NCBI GenBank assembly: GCA_015499995.1
Contig: JADNRV010000078.1
Span: forward strand, 183,833 to 247,832
DNA from: Flammula alnicola
Lineage: Eukaryota; Basidiomycota; Agaricomycetes; Agaricales; Strophariaceae
Direction: 5' to 3'
DNA: 64,000 nucleotides
In this document: one piece after another, positions 33,001 through 44,105 of the stretch
How positions within the stretch are numbered: position 1 is the first letter of the stretch
Layout of the letters: every line of letters starts with the position of its first letter
Notes under the pieces: generated by a model
The model's input: the letters and a program-made list of their open reading frames with translations, nothing else
What the model was told of the DNA's origin: nothing
Databases searched by the model: none
Position numbers and translations under genes: made by a program

Positions 33001-35176
33001 CTTCCTACGATTACTTCTCTTCCTCACTCCTCACCTCTACAACTCTTCCGCTTCAACGAGGACAGTACTCTCGGACGGCATAGCTGCCCTTGGTCCGATA
33101 TTGTCGAAAGCATTTGCGAAGCCCAAAGGTGGCGAAACCTTACCTAAACCCGTTACTCATGATGAAGATATCGCATTCCTATCTTCTGAACCAGGATTGG
33201 CGGACACCAGCAAGGGAAAGTCCAAAACTCCGAGTGATTCCAAATCCATGAGGCTCGATTATCTACGGCTTGTTTTGTCCTTCGGATCCGCGGGTGGTCA
33301 AGTATCTCTCGCTGTAGCTCGTCAAGCAATAGACATTGCAAAAAGTCTGCTGAAAGATTGGAATGATACCAACTTGGACATCGTATCCTCCTTTCTCAAC
33401 GATTTCGTCAAGATGGTACTTCATCGTGAAGAACCAGCAATGCCGAAAGCAGTCATCGCATTTCTCCAGGAAATTTCACCTCTACTCCATGCCTACATGG
33501 TGACTGTCGATTTCACAGGTGTATTTAAGACAGTTCTCGAATTGTCAAAAATGCCTATTTACGCCAACGACCCTCTATTTTGCCAAGTCGTTGTTGGAGA
33601 AATTTGCACTCCAGGATTGGCTGCATGCGACCTCGCAGCATCTGAAAATCAGCTTATGACCCTTCAACATCGACCGATCCTTATTTCTCTACTAGCTGAA
33701 GCCATATTTTTGCGTGATGTTGACATCATTGCTGAACTAGAAAAACGACCTCCTACATATCATTTCCTCGCCGGAGTAATCCTTCCGCTCACTCTTTCCA
33801 TGAAAACAGAAGCTCAGGTCATTGCTAATAGTCTGCGGACTGCTGAACATCGCAAAGCATTGGCTAGCGCATGGGTTCGCCTTCTTTTCTATGCGATGAC
33901 GGCATGCCAAAAAAGTCGGAGAGATGAGGACGAGGTTCAACAACTACGTGGCCTTACGGGGTCGTTTCGCTCATCAAAATCGAGCGACAAAGGACGACAA
34001 GAGGGCACCTTCTGGCGGTCTCACTTGCCAACGTTCTTGACTGCTCTTCAAGTCATCAAAGCCGTCGTCATTCGTGGCGGAGCAGACATCTCGTCCTTAC
34101 CACGACTGGGTATCTGGGAACGACTCGCAGTGTTCTTCAAGACAATGCTGGTGGAAGGCGGCGCGGAATTCGCTACGAGGCCTGAGGTTAGTTCGGCGAT
34201 GTCAACGCCCACCGGGTCTCCTCGAAACAGTGGACAATTTGAGCTATCCAACTCTGCTTCCCGCCTCTTTGTCTCTACTTCATCAGACCTTAGTCGCCCA
34301 AGTTCACCTTTCTCCCATGCAGAACGTCTTCCAACATTTTACCGCCCACGAATCATAGATTACGCTCTCTGGTCTACACTCGAGTTTGTATGCGCCTACC
34401 GCAGTCCTCTCCGCATGCAGCTCAAATTACTGACCATGGAGAAGGTCATTGCGCTGGATCGGGAGCTCCAACATCAAGTAGGAGGATTAGGAGGCATTGG
34501 TGGGCTCAGTCCCATCTCAGTCACTCCAAGCAGCCGTCGAGTATCCACGTCCATCTTCTCTAAGTCGCGTAAGCGTGTTTCGGGGCTGATGGCGCCGTCT
34601 CCTGAATCTTCCCCGCTCCTCATGCCGTCGCCCTCGAACCTGATGCCTTCACCCTCGCTGCTCGAGATTCCCAGCAGACGGCCTGGCTACCAAGTCTCCC
34701 CGATCACACCACATGAACGCCCTCCTGGTCTGCCCAAGATTGTGCATCTGGGTCCAGCATCGGCGTCTGTATTTGCGCCTACAATTTCTCCTTTGATTGG
34801 GGGAGGACTCAGACCCAGCAGGTCAGGTAGTAGTGGCAGTGGTGTAGGCGATGATGGCGATGCGGCCGCGGCGAAAGCGACGAGGATCAAGTCGCTAAAG
34901 CTGATTCAGGAGACATACAGACGCATACGTGGAGTGCAGGCATTCATGGGGTACGATTTGCTCCTTCCTGTGCCTGGTATGGGTATAAACGCAGCGTCAA
35001 CGAAGGACAAGGACGACGACGCGGCTCCGGAGACGTGGACGAGGCCACAGGCTCTGGCTGCCATCGTGAAGGAGACGAAAGACTTGTTGGAGGAGTTCGA
35101 AGAAAGCTTTGGGCTGGACGAAGACAGCGTCCTTGTTGACATCGATCAGACGATGACGTCGTACAACTCAAACTAA
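27071..35176 (+). CDS. Very large helical-repeat protein, tentatively UNC80-like
   Basis: About 2,400 residues over roughly a dozen exons; the last exon runs to TAA at 35174-35176 and is over 2.7 kb. I follow exon 1 as 27071-28133 and exon 2 from 28184. The N-terminus is disordered and Ser/Pro-rich, with three GPRP-type motifs (GPRPRRLF, KGPRPLNPF, KVPRPTRLP). The middle is helical and Leu-rich like HEAT/armadillo arrays. Marked segments are RPPLPFIATDMGTSIYVHVED, SLTLIFPRLCTLLFDANFA and RSKIEHFVIPTGSLWFSASA. The C-terminal third ends in a disordered Ser/Pro stretch and a final helix with TKDLLEEFEESFGLDED. In my judgement this fits the fungal proteins annotated as cation-channel complex component UNC80; a Furry/Mor2-type scaffold is the alternative. 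No frame breaks seen across 8 kb. Confidence 0.6.
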
Positions 35177-35457
35177 CCATCTCATTAATTATTTTTCCTG
35201 GACATCTGTACCTGAGTAATTATGTACCACTTCGTCGACGCTTTGCTTGCATTCGGAGGAACATTTTCGTAGCATGTACAAGTACAAATTAATATTAGAT
35301 CTTTTTTAGATAGGCAGCTCTGCATCTACTCATTGTAACTTATATACATCAATCATTGCCTACGTTATTCATGTCGAACCTATTGCCGAGTCCTAAAGCA
35401 TAGTTTCCAGGATGAAAGCTGTATTCAGTCTGAGAGGTAAAACATTCTACTGCCAAT

Positions 35458-36699
35458 CTACTGCGACGCTACAGAAGGAATTGTTGTGAGAGATTCAAAA
35501 TCTTCCCGACTGATGGCTCGACAGTCTTCCACCTTGAGCACAAATTCCGCATTGCTATGTCCTTGAACAAAACTTCGCAGTCCGTCCACAGAGATGTACT
35601 TGCAGTTCCGCAACTCGAGTTTCTTGAGGCCTGAGTGTCTCCCAGAGCTCTCTATCAGAGAAATGTCCGGTATATTCGTCCATTCCAAGATCAATTCCTC
35701 GAGGAAAGGAAAAGCCTGACCGTTGAGTATACGATTGTGGTCCTCTTTCGGATGCTCGAAATGAATGTATGTCAGCTCGAGCCGACGGATATCGGGTGAA
35801 TGAGTTGAAAGATAGGTCAGGATATTCGACTGTGGTCGGGTGGCGTCAATTCCCCAATCGTCTAGCTCCCAAGTGGAGAGTCGGACACTCTTGCGATACC
35901 CGTCCAGGCGTACTTCGGTGAGAAATGGAGCGCGGAAATTACCCAAGAAATTCAATCCAATTCCGGGAGAGGTGACGTCAACGGTGCGAAGATGGGGTGC
36001 GGATATAATATTGGAGTAGTTGGGGTTGAAGTGGTTGCCATAATCGGGACCTTTGAACTTGAAATGCTGGAGATAAGGCGTTGCCTTGATGATTGGGAAG
36101 AGATCAGGGACTGCAATGTCGGGAAAAGGAGTTTCGAAGACGAGGGATCTAATAGTGGAGAAGTGAGGGGGAACTGGCGAGGGGAAGGGCCATGCTGGAA
36201 GTTGGAGATGTATGAGGTTTGGAGATGGCGTCAGCGCAGTTGACAGGGTCTTGAACGAGTGATTATTTCTTATATTGTTAACGCCACCTCTGGCCTTGAT
36301 AATGAGTCGTTCGAGAATGGGGGCAGGCTGACCGTCGCCTATGCCGGAGACAAACTTTTGCCATGCCTCGAGGAATGGCACATCGATGGAGAGCGACTTG
36401 ATTTTATGCACAGCTTGCCTGAGTTCGGCTATGACAGGGAAATTGGAATAGTATGGAAGCTCCTCGGGAAGGGTGATAGTAATCTCAAGAGGCATTCCGC
36501 CCGACTTTTGGAGGTGAAGACGAGAATACTCGGGATCTACAAAACGGATTTTACGGTCAAGATGAAATTTTGACCATAGCTTGGGAGTATTTCCGGCTAT
36601 TTCAAACCAGTCGCGGTTGACGGATCGTATGATGAAAAGGGAAGAGGGATTCTCATTGATGACAATCTCGAAGATTTCAGACAAGACGTCTATATTCAT
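35458..36699 (-). CDS. F-box/LRR-like protein (family 1), intact copy
   Basis: Single-exon 413-residue protein. The N-terminal IDVLSEIFEIVINENPSSL plus SVNRDWFEIAGNTPKLWSKF is the F-box pattern of basidiomycete F-box families; it would bind SKP1 in an SCF ubiquitin ligase. The rest has irregular leucine-rich repeats (LIHLQLP, IRRLELTYIHF, LKKLELRNCKYI) likely to form the substrate-binding solenoid. The closest relative in the window is the plus-strand copy at 58360-61822, which is interrupted by a transposon. The intact frame suggests this copy is the functional one. Confidence 0.85.
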   Translation of the reverse strand: MNIDVLSEIFEIVINENPSSLFIIRSVNRDWFEIAGNTPKLWSKFHLDRKIRFVDPEYSRLHLQKSGGMPLEITITLPEELPYYSNFPVIAELRQAVHKIKSLSIDVPFLEAWQKFVSGIGDGQPAPILERLIIKARGGVNNIRNNHSFKTLSTALTPSPNLIHLQLPAWPFPSPVPPHFSTIRSLVFETPFPDIAVPDLFPIIKATPYLQHFKFKGPDYGNHFNPNYSNIISAPHLRTVDVTSPGIGLNFLGNFRAPFLTEVRLDGYRKSVRLSTWELDDWGIDATRPQSNILTYLSTHSPDIRRLELTYIHFEHPKEDHNRILNGQAFPFLEELILEWTNIPDISLIESSGRHSGLKKLELRNCKYISVDGLRSFVQGHSNAEFVLKVEDCRAISREDFESLTTIPSVASQ

Positions 36700-36814
36700 G
36701 GTTTGGTTGTGGAGGTTTGTCGGTCTGTATCCAACGGCCGAGTCCCTTAAATAGAGTGGTTCATCAAGCTCGAAGACGTCCTTGTTTTGGAAGCAGTGTC
36801 CGGTAATGGGTATG

Positions 36815-38225
36815 AAGGGGTAAGATCATCAATCATAGCTAGCCCACCATAGCCCACTGATAATTCAAGTTGCAGGAAGCCGAAATCAAGGAATAACTTT
36901 ACGTCCTCTTGTTTTTCATCGGCTGATATATGTTATCCACACAGGCTGGGCGCTGTGTTTTAGAATGACTAGACTGTGGACCCGTGCTTCGCACGGTCTT
37001 TCAATGTTTGTAAATCTTGAGCTTGATCCTTGAAAAGAGTTCAAAATATGTGTCATTAAACTACTCAACAGATTGCTACACTCTGAATGGAAAGAATTGT
37101 CTAATTTGATTTCCAACTAAATTAAAGCAGAAAAACTTGCAAGAAGTAACCAATGGAAGTAATAGTAATACCTGTAGCTGTACCCCATGCATAGTATTCC
37201 TACCTGTGCATAGTACCCCTACCCATGGGGCTATGCATAGTACACCTACCCGTGCATAGGACTCCTACATGCATACCGGGAACCCTGGCCCATGTTTAGC
37301 ACCCCTTACCCGTGACCCAGAGATGTGCAGTAGTGGACGCGAGACGGCGAGACCTGCGCGTGCGAGATCGAGCCGTATGCGCCAGGCATCGGCTAGACCT
37401 GCTAGACCGCCCATCGATTCCAAATCGGCTTGACGCGTCAGTGCACCGCCACTCGTTTGTGTATGACATAAGTTATGTCTTACGTAACTTGTCCCCCATG
37501 TCGTTTTATAATATAGATATAGATATAAATGCCCACGAAGATGACCTTAACAGATTACCCGACACTGCTTCAAGTCTTCCTCATTCCTATGCTAAGATCA
37601 TCAATCAATCATAGCTATCCCACCAATAGCTAACCTTCCTGAGACTTGCAGGAAGCCGAAATCAAGGAATAACTATAGGTCCTCTCAGGCTTGTTTCTCA
37701 TCGGCTGATTTATGTTACAGTGACTTGCACTGCCGTTTGCACGACCAAGTTGCGAAATCGTGTTTGTATATGTTGTGTTGTGACCTCGACAAATTGGGAT
37801 GTAACGGGCAAATGACCATGTAACTTCCCAACTCACTCAGATCTGGTCCTGATGCGTGACAATCTGGCAGGGTCCATAACGGAACATACAAATGCAAACA
37901 TGGTTTTGGCGATGTTGTCGTGCAAACGGCTGTGCAAAACTCTGTATCCACACTGGGTGCTGTGTTTTAGAATGATACAAGCGCTTGCCCCCCGCGTAGC
38001 GGGGGTGCGCCAGCCGCTTCGCGACCGGCGTGTGCACCCGTTGGAAAGCTTACATAACATTTTGACATAAGCAAAAGCCGTCCTCTCTTAAGTAATGTGT
38101 TTGATTGATGATTTGATTGATTTGATAAATGCCCACGAAGATGACATTAACAGATTACCCGACACTGCTTCAAGTTCTTCCTCGTTCCTATGCTAAGATC
38201 ATCAGTCAATCATAGCTAGTGCAGT
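36815..38225. repeat. Three partial copies of an F-box-gene-1 upstream flank, with Helitron pieces between them
   Basis: The block containing GGAAGCCGAAATCAAGGAAT recurs at about 36875 and 37650. The block GCTAAGATCATCA...ATCATAGCTA recurs at about 36820, 37590 and 38190. GTGTTTTAGAATGA recurs at 36955 and 37960 beside two different hairpin-ended elements. The same sequence lies upstream of the mirrored gene near 58190-58235. It looks like one flank repeatedly split or duplicated by Helitron insertion. Confidence 0.6.
36969..37517 (-). mobile_element. Non-autonomous Helitron (family shared with 53188-53725)
   Basis: Read on the minus strand it starts TCTATATTATAAAACGAC (37517) and ends with hairpin CCGTGCGAAGCACGG and CTAG at 36969. 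This is the canonical Helitron layout (5' TC, 3' hairpin about 10 bases before CTAG, followed by T). The interior carries imperfect repeats of a TAGTAxxCCTACCxxTGCA type at 37180-37275. No protein is coded. A near-identical copy in the opposite orientation lies at 53188-53725. Confidence 0.78.
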
Positions 38226-38549
38226 CCAATCTCATCACAATGATACTATTGATACAACACTCACAAAGATGATCTAAGTACAAGGAGTCATTAGTAAATA
38301 CCTGGTGATCGGCGAAGTGAATTGTTTTTCTTTTTTTTTGGTTAATTATGGGTACACTCCTGGCCTTTAAAAGAGAGGTTCCGAGTGCTGCCCTTGTTCT
38401 TCAGCTGGTCTCATCCTCATATCCTTTCAAACGCGCACTGGTTGTCGTTTCTCAGCCTCTCAGGTGTGTAGTCTCTGAATATTTCTGCTACTCGTCGCTT
38501 ACTTTAAACTCTAGACTTTCCCCATCATCCAACTTATCGACTTGCTATC
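37518..38549. other. Intergenic, repeat-derived, upstream of the His-rich protein gene
   Basis: Contains the repeated F-box flank copies and a second possible Helitron 3' end on the minus strand. That end is a hairpin CCCCCGCTACGCGGGGG at about 37988-38004 followed by AAGCGCTTG instead of CTAG. A T-rich tract lies at 38327-38340. No coding region before 38550. Confidence 0.45.
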
Positions 38550-39492
38550 ATGATTGGTTTACGCCTTGTGCGTTCTGCTGTTGTGACCCTTCTATTGGTG
38601 GCCACCCACGCTGCACCTGCACCTGCACCGTATCATCCCGCTGTTGGTGAAATTGTTCATCTTCGTCCATCTCAAACCCATGGTGGAGCTTCAGTCGGAG
38701 TAAGTTGTTTAGCACGATTTTCAGAGAAGAATTTGAATACCTAATTATTCTCCTAAGACTGGGGCAGACATACCTCATCCTCACATTGCACTAGGTACCG
38801 ACTCGGAGCGTAATGGACATCATATCGTTGCACCTGTGACGAGTTCCCCTGCCGATAATCTCAGGCCTTATATGCCTATGCCTGCCACCGGTATGCTTGG
38901 CCTCCATGGCGTTATTCGACTTGATCGTGTCACTGCCCACCACAGCGTCATTAGTGGATCCCAGGGATCGACGAGGAGTGCAAGAGTTGGACGCCACAAT
39001 ATCCAGACTATTCGACAGGGTGTGTTCATCCTGCCATTTATTTATACATCAGTACTGACAAAGCACCCAGCCAAAGACCTGGTCCAGTCGCATCTTGCAG
39101 CCTCCCATGCGCACACCAAAGCTGCTGAGTCTCATGAAGCCATGGCTGAGTCGCATAACACCCTCTCCTCGTTTCATCACCACAGAGTCGGGGAATCCGA
39201 GCTTGGGCAGCACCACGCCACACAGGCCAATGACCACCAGCAGAAGGCCAATGACCACCATCAAGCAGCTAATAACCACCACCAGGCAGCACACAACGTC
39301 CATGGACCGGATCAAAATCGACTTGCCCATGCTCAGACATCGGCTAAAGAAGCTTTGGAGGCAAGCTCGCACATCAAGGCTGCGAAGAGCCATCTTGACA
39401 ACGCTAAAAACTACGCGGCTTATCAAAGCATGGCTGTCGCTACTAACCACAGAAAATTGGCTCTTCAAGCGCATCAACAGGCAACTCAATAG
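38550..39492 (+). CDS. Secreted His/Ala-rich heptad-repeat protein
   Basis: Exon 1 is 38550-38699, giving a signal peptide (MIGLRLVRSAVVTLLLVATH, then APAPAP). Exon 2 begins at 38758, in phase. The frame stays open to TAG at 39490-39492; a further small intron near 39018-39064 is possible but not needed. After a spacer with HHIVAPVTSSPADN, the C-terminal 140 residues form a long helix of seven-residue repeats rich in His and Ala, such as AESHEAM AESHNTL and QANDHQQ KANDHHQ AANNHHQ. Histidines recur at fixed spacing, so a coiled-coil or metal-binding role is possible. I do not recognise a family. It has no counterpart in the right arm of the inverted duplication. Confidence 0.65.
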
Positions 39493-39819
39493 CTGAATCA
39501 CCCTTGCTAAATGATCCACTGTAGATAATTCATTGAGAAAACGTTGGCAGGCTTTGATGTTCTACCGTACAATTGTTGAAATGGGAAACTCGAAAATACC
39601 ACTTGTGCAACGCAGAGGGCATTCTGAAACTTGAGCTCATTATCATTGGCTAATTCCATCCAGAGAACGTAAACAAATGAAGCACGACGTTCCGAAACAG
39701 CTTCAACTTGTCCACAAGGAGGAGGATATACAAGAAAGTTCCCCCTCACTTTAAATAAAGATTCGGATTGTCGAGCTTGAATTTCAAACTGCACGACAGG
39801 CATACTACCTTAGGCTGCA
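39493..39819. other. Convergent gap; part of the inverted duplication from about 39735
   Basis: About 330 bases between two genes that converge. From about 39735 on, the sequence is the reverse complement of the 3' flank of the right-arm F-box gene (57675-57745). No gene is seen. Confidence 0.5.
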
Positions 39820-41421
39820 TTAATCAAATAGCTCGCTACCAACTAAATACTCCCTTACTTCTCCCTCTTCGCGCCAAAGTAGTGTGATGCTGGTCATTCT
39901 TCCCAGTAGAGATCCCAAGTTGAACGGATGTGTCAACTTTAACGGATGTGTGAAAAGGTCGAGGTCAAGAAACCTAACTGGGAAACCGGCCTCTTTCCTC
40001 GAGGCCAAGAAAGGTAAAAGGATTGACTGAATTTGAGTCATATATACGTCCAGCCTTCTCTCGGGCGTGACTTCAAGAGTTCGCAGCAGCGGCAAGACTG
40101 GAGCGGTGTTGTCCAAAGCAATACCTGATGGAACTTCAAAGAGAGCTTGAAGTAATTCCAGCGAGGTTTTCAATGTTTTAACAGAATAGAAGGTGTGTAA
40201 TAGGCTTGTATTAGTGGGATGGCGGGAAACGGCGGTTCCTTGGATAAACAATTGTGTTACACTGGAAAATCGGCACGAAGAAATGGCGTGCAAAAGATCA
40301 GAGATCGAGGAATGTGGGCGAAGATCTTGGCTTATTGAGGGAAAGCTAACATCGACGAGCCTACGATGGTTATCTAAATCGATGAGGGAAAGCTGCGATG
40401 GGTGAATCGAGAAAATGAGTTTTTCCGTAAGATGGTGGTTGAAGTAACTTTCCACATAGGTAGAAAACACGCGACGGGCACTGGCAACAAAATCTGTGCT
40501 CGTCATTGTCGTAAGGTGAATGTCGTTCTGATGGCTATGCATGCAGAGAAGGCATCCAGGTGCTGGTGCAATGTGCTCCAGCAGTGTTAAGCATGCATCG
40601 ATAGCACCCGTCACACTGATTTCCTCGAGTCGCGGGAGAGACGCTTGTGTGAGGTTATTACTCTGCCCTGCCAGATCAGATCCATTGAGTGCGACGGATA
40701 AAATTTCGAGTAGGGGCATTCGCGCGTATGCGTCAAGAAGTTCGGCGACTGTGAAGGATTGTTTTGTTTCCAGCTCTCGTATTTGGGGTAACCAGGGGGT
40801 GCGGAGGTTGAAATACATGTATGGAGCGCGGAAATAGCGGAGCGATGGCGCATTCCCCGAAAACAGGAAAGAGACGTCGGAATCCAAAACATCTGGTAGT
40901 GGATGTAATAGATAAACATGGAATGACTGGAGATGCGGCGCTGGGCGAGCTAATGCGTTCCAGAGTTCGCGGACCTGGAACTGCCCTACTCGGGCCGGGA
41001 TATAGAGGTGTCGTATTCTTGTCCAGTGGTGGTTCAGAAGGGCGGAGAAAAACTTTGACAAAGCAGCCGAGTTCCTGTCTAAGTTTACGACCACTGATAA
41101 CAAGGAGTCTCCGGTTCTGCGCAAGATTTCTTCCCTCCAATTGTCTTCCTTCTGTGCCAGCACCCTGAAATCGATGCAGCTTCCCCACAAAAGTGGATCC
41201 CCAAGAATTATTTTCCGCCATTCGCCGCAGACTTGTGAGCTACGGACAGTGATCGTCAAAGACGAAAAACGATGCCTGTGGCGAGGGTCGCTAGCCTGAG
41301 GTTTTCGTACGGCCCCTGGATTACGATAGGGGATGACTATTCTTGCATTCACGGAGAAAATCTCTAAAAGCAACTCTGTGTGCAACTTAAAGATCGGCAC
41401 ACTGGATGCCAAATTGGCCAT
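39820..41421 (-). CDS. F-box protein (family 2), left copy
   Basis: Single-exon 533-residue protein starting MANLASSVPIFKLHTELLLEIFSVNARI, an F-box-like segment followed by SSQVCGEWRKIILGDPLLWGS, the classic second half of basidiomycete F-box domains. The remainder is a leucine-rich solenoid (LLSVVVNLDRNSAALSKFF, PLLEILSVALNGSDL) ending in ITLLWREEGEVREYLVGSELFD. It is closely similar to 56076-57674 with differences spread along the length, so the duplication is not brand new. Both copies are intact, so both may be functional SCF adaptors. Confidence 0.85.
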   Translation of the reverse strand: MANLASSVPIFKLHTELLLEIFSVNARIVIPYRNPGAVRKPQASDPRHRHRFSSLTITVRSSQVCGEWRKIILGDPLLWGSCIDFRVLAQKEDNWREEILRRTGDSLLSVVVNLDRNSAALSKFFSALLNHHWTRIRHLYIPARVGQFQVRELWNALARPAPHLQSFHVYLLHPLPDVLDSDVSFLFSGNAPSLRYFRAPYMYFNLRTPWLPQIRELETKQSFTVAELLDAYARMPLLEILSVALNGSDLAGQSNNLTQASLPRLEEISVTGAIDACLTLLEHIAPAPGCLLCMHSHQNDIHLTTMTSTDFVASARRVFSTYVESYFNHHLTEKLIFSIHPSQLSLIDLDNHRRLVDVSFPSISQDLRPHSSISDLLHAISSCRFSSVTQLFIQGTAVSRHPTNTSLLHTFYSVKTLKTSLELLQALFEVPSGIALDNTAPVLPLLRTLEVTPERRLDVYMTQIQSILLPFLASRKEAGFPVRFLDLDLFTHPLKLTHPFNLGSLLGRMTSITLLWREEGEVREYLVGSELFD

Positions 41422-41940
41422 TTCTAGGCGTTAGCAACGCCGAAGCTGGTGGAATCTGAGTATTTGCAATTGAGAATGATCAACAAGTCATTCCAAGTGG
41501 AATACTGTCTGGAACATGGGATTGAGTGAGGTCTTTATTTGGGGCTCTTGCTCCAAGCTTCCTCACCTTTGGCCTGTTGAGTCCACACCTAAGTACGATT
41601 CACTGGATGTAGAAATGGTACGAGGTTGGCAACGTTGATGTTCAATTGTGAGAAACAAAATCCGCAGTGGAAGCCATATCGGCCAATCACGTGGCGCATG
41701 AAAGCGGTGTTCGACCACCGTGACCTTAGGCTTTAGCCTTTCATCGATTTTCTTGCCTCCGAAAAGTCCAGTTAGGAATGGTAATCTTCTAGAGGTCTCG
41801 AGTACATTATATAGACATACGCATACACTCACTCATCTCCCGAGTTTATGATGATAAAAAATATGGACCATCCGCTTAGAATGGCAGCAGGATAACATAA
41901 TACTGTAGACCACGAATCAACGAGTTGGGATATATATCTA

Positions 41941-41966
41941 CTAGCGCGTTCCCGTGCTCCGCACGG
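41941..41966 (-). mobile_element. Helitron 3' terminus on the minus strand
   Basis: Minus-strand reading gives CCGTGCGGAGCACGGG, then AACGCG, then CTAG ending at 41941, followed by TAGATAT. This is the hairpin-plus-CTAG end seen at 52171-52199 and elsewhere. The 5' end of this element, which should lie to the right, was not found. Confidence 0.6.
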
Positions 41967-43530
41967 TTACTTGCTGAATCAGAAAGTAAATTAAAAAGTT
42001 GTTGAACCACAGTGAAAGCAAACTTATGTCGAGAGATTTAAGGGCCTGGACCGGGCCCTTGCCTTAAGAGGCTAAGCGGTCACATCATTTGATGTCATCT
42101 TTGATCGCGATCATCGGCATGTCTCGGCTGGCCGCATCACATCACGTTCCGTCACCCTCTCGGTCTCGGGCGCAGCTCGGGCGGGGTGGTTTGGCAGCTG
42201 GCTGCGCTCGCGCTTTGGTTTCGGACTCCGACCGAGACGTGACCCAATTCAGGTCCTTCTGGATCCGTCGATCATCCGTCGGAGCGGGCGCGCTGACGCG
42301 CGCTCTTTACCTCCGTGGGCTGGCTCGCAGGCGGACGCTCGGTGGACGCTCCCTCCCTGTGCCTCCCTCCCCTCACCGCTCCCTCCTGTAAAATAGGTAG
42401 TTAGGTGTAAATAAATGTGCTTAATTTAATTATGAGCTCTCCGAGGCCGATTTTGCATGTCCGGACATGGTTAGACACATCCCGAGGGTTGGATTTAAGG
42501 AAATTTAAGGAAAGTGACGATTATAGCGGGTAAAGCAGTTATCTCGTTGAATTTAACACGATTTAACACGATTTAAGGCGGATCACCCACGGAACACACG
42601 GAACACGGAGCGTGGGGCTCGGAAAAAAGCCAGCCTGCTTTTTGCTCGGTTGCCAGCATCGGACCCTTACTTTGCTCACCCTTGATGCTGATTTCGAGCC
42701 AGTTCAGTCTCTCACGAATATCCCGCGCACTGTCGTGAATATCCCGCGCACTGCACGGCGCTCCAAGTTATTACGGCGCTCCAAGTTATTTTCTGTCTAT
42801 TTTGCAGCGGGCCTTTACATTCTGCAGTATGTAGAGGCTGAATCTCCCTTGTTACCCAACTTAAAAAATTAATTAAGCCTGTGTAGATGGTGTAGTCTAC
42901 ATCTAAGTAATTTAATAGAAACCCTGGCATGACACTCATAGATTCTGACCTTTTGCACTTGAAAGTATAATTTTTTTCCATGTCTCCTTCTTATTTCACA
43001 TTTAAAACTAATTACAATTGAATTATAATTGATTTTCTCATATGATCTACCTCAGAAACCTCGATGAAGTCCTCGCACTCATCCTGCTGACCTTTGCCAG
43101 CCTAATCCGAGTTACCGGCCGTGGTTCATCGCTTCGCGCTCGCTTAGGCTCGCTTAGCGTGTCGAACCCTGGTCACATCACACAGATCCTGATCTATGAT
43201 TTAACAGGATTTAAGCCGATCCTTAAATCTTAGCGATTCTAACGACTTTTGTGAAGACAGATATGAAACAACAGGCAGAAACACTCTGCCGAAATTCGTC
43301 ACATGCGTCACATCCCGTGCTTGCACAAATAAGTGGGGCTCCCCCCAACAAACCAAGATAACACTCTGGCACAACGCTCTCACTTTCGATAACAAGAAAC
43401 GTGGAAGGACAATGTGTAGAAATGTCACTTTCTGCCACCTGTACAGAGAAACCGAGATCGGCAACGCAATCGCGACCGCTTGAGCCTCAGGAACGGCGTG
43501 GAAAACTGTGGGGCACCTAGCCTCTTTCGT
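41967..43530. other. Repeat-derived spacer with five perfect micro-tandem duplications
   Basis: No supported gene. 42100-42400 is GC- and CT-rich. Perfect head-to-tail duplications lie at 42493-42512 (10 bp), 42551-42570 (10 bp), 42588-42605 (9 bp) and 42755-42790 (18 bp). A 17-bp pair with a 4-bp spacer is at 42716-42753. The sequence from 43040 to 43240 shows related AATTTAA/GGATTTAAG words. Confidence 0.6.
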
Positions 43531-44105
43531 TATACTGATACTAATAAATGACATAGGTGTCTTGGCATTCCCACGGGCAGACAACTGATTGGCTCCGCCG
43601 CGCTTTTCCACGGGGGTCAACTGAGCGTTCTGATTGGGAAGGCTGTCCCCACTCTGTTTCCGCTATCGAGCACGACGTCGACAGATGCTTCGTCGCTGAC
43701 CCTCTCGATTTCCTTACCTCCCGCCGCTTGCGTAGCTTTTTCCATGTATGCTCCCTATGAAGTTCATTGTTATTGCTCATTTTACCTTGAGGTTAGATCC
43801 AAATCAATTAGTTTTTCTCCTGCTCAGACGAATCATATTTTTCTTATCCAGAAGGTTTGTATCAAAGGGTATCGAGCAATCTCGAAAGTGAAGACATGCG
43901 CTGAACGCTATCACGGACACCGCGACCAATCGTGCTTCCTTGAATGTTCTGGCCGGCACGACCCTGACGGCGGCACATTTCATGATCACGATGGTGGCGC
44001 GTCGTTACACGTCTCCTCACCCCAACCTAGCTAGAACTTATCCCTTGCAATGTAAGTGTTCAGCTTCCACACCTGCTTTTCAATGTTAAATCTTTTGTAG
44101 GTCTG

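Larger units (their letters stand above)
35390..41715 (-). repeat. Left arm of the F-box inverted duplication (partner 55725-61885)
   Basis: Two blocks here are reverse complements of the right arm: F-box gene 1 with flanks (about 35390-36830 versus 58230-61885) and F-box gene 2 with flanks (about 39735-41715 versus 55725-57745). Similarity extends into non-coding flanks, for example GTGAGAAACAAAA at 41648-41660 and its complement on the right. Gene order is mirrored. The arms are interrupted by unshared material: a Helitron and a secreted-protein gene on the left, a DNA transposon on the right. Confidence 0.85.

Noticed and set aside
42089..42391. GC-rich 100-residue frame
   Set aside because: Open only because of high GC content; no start context or domain.
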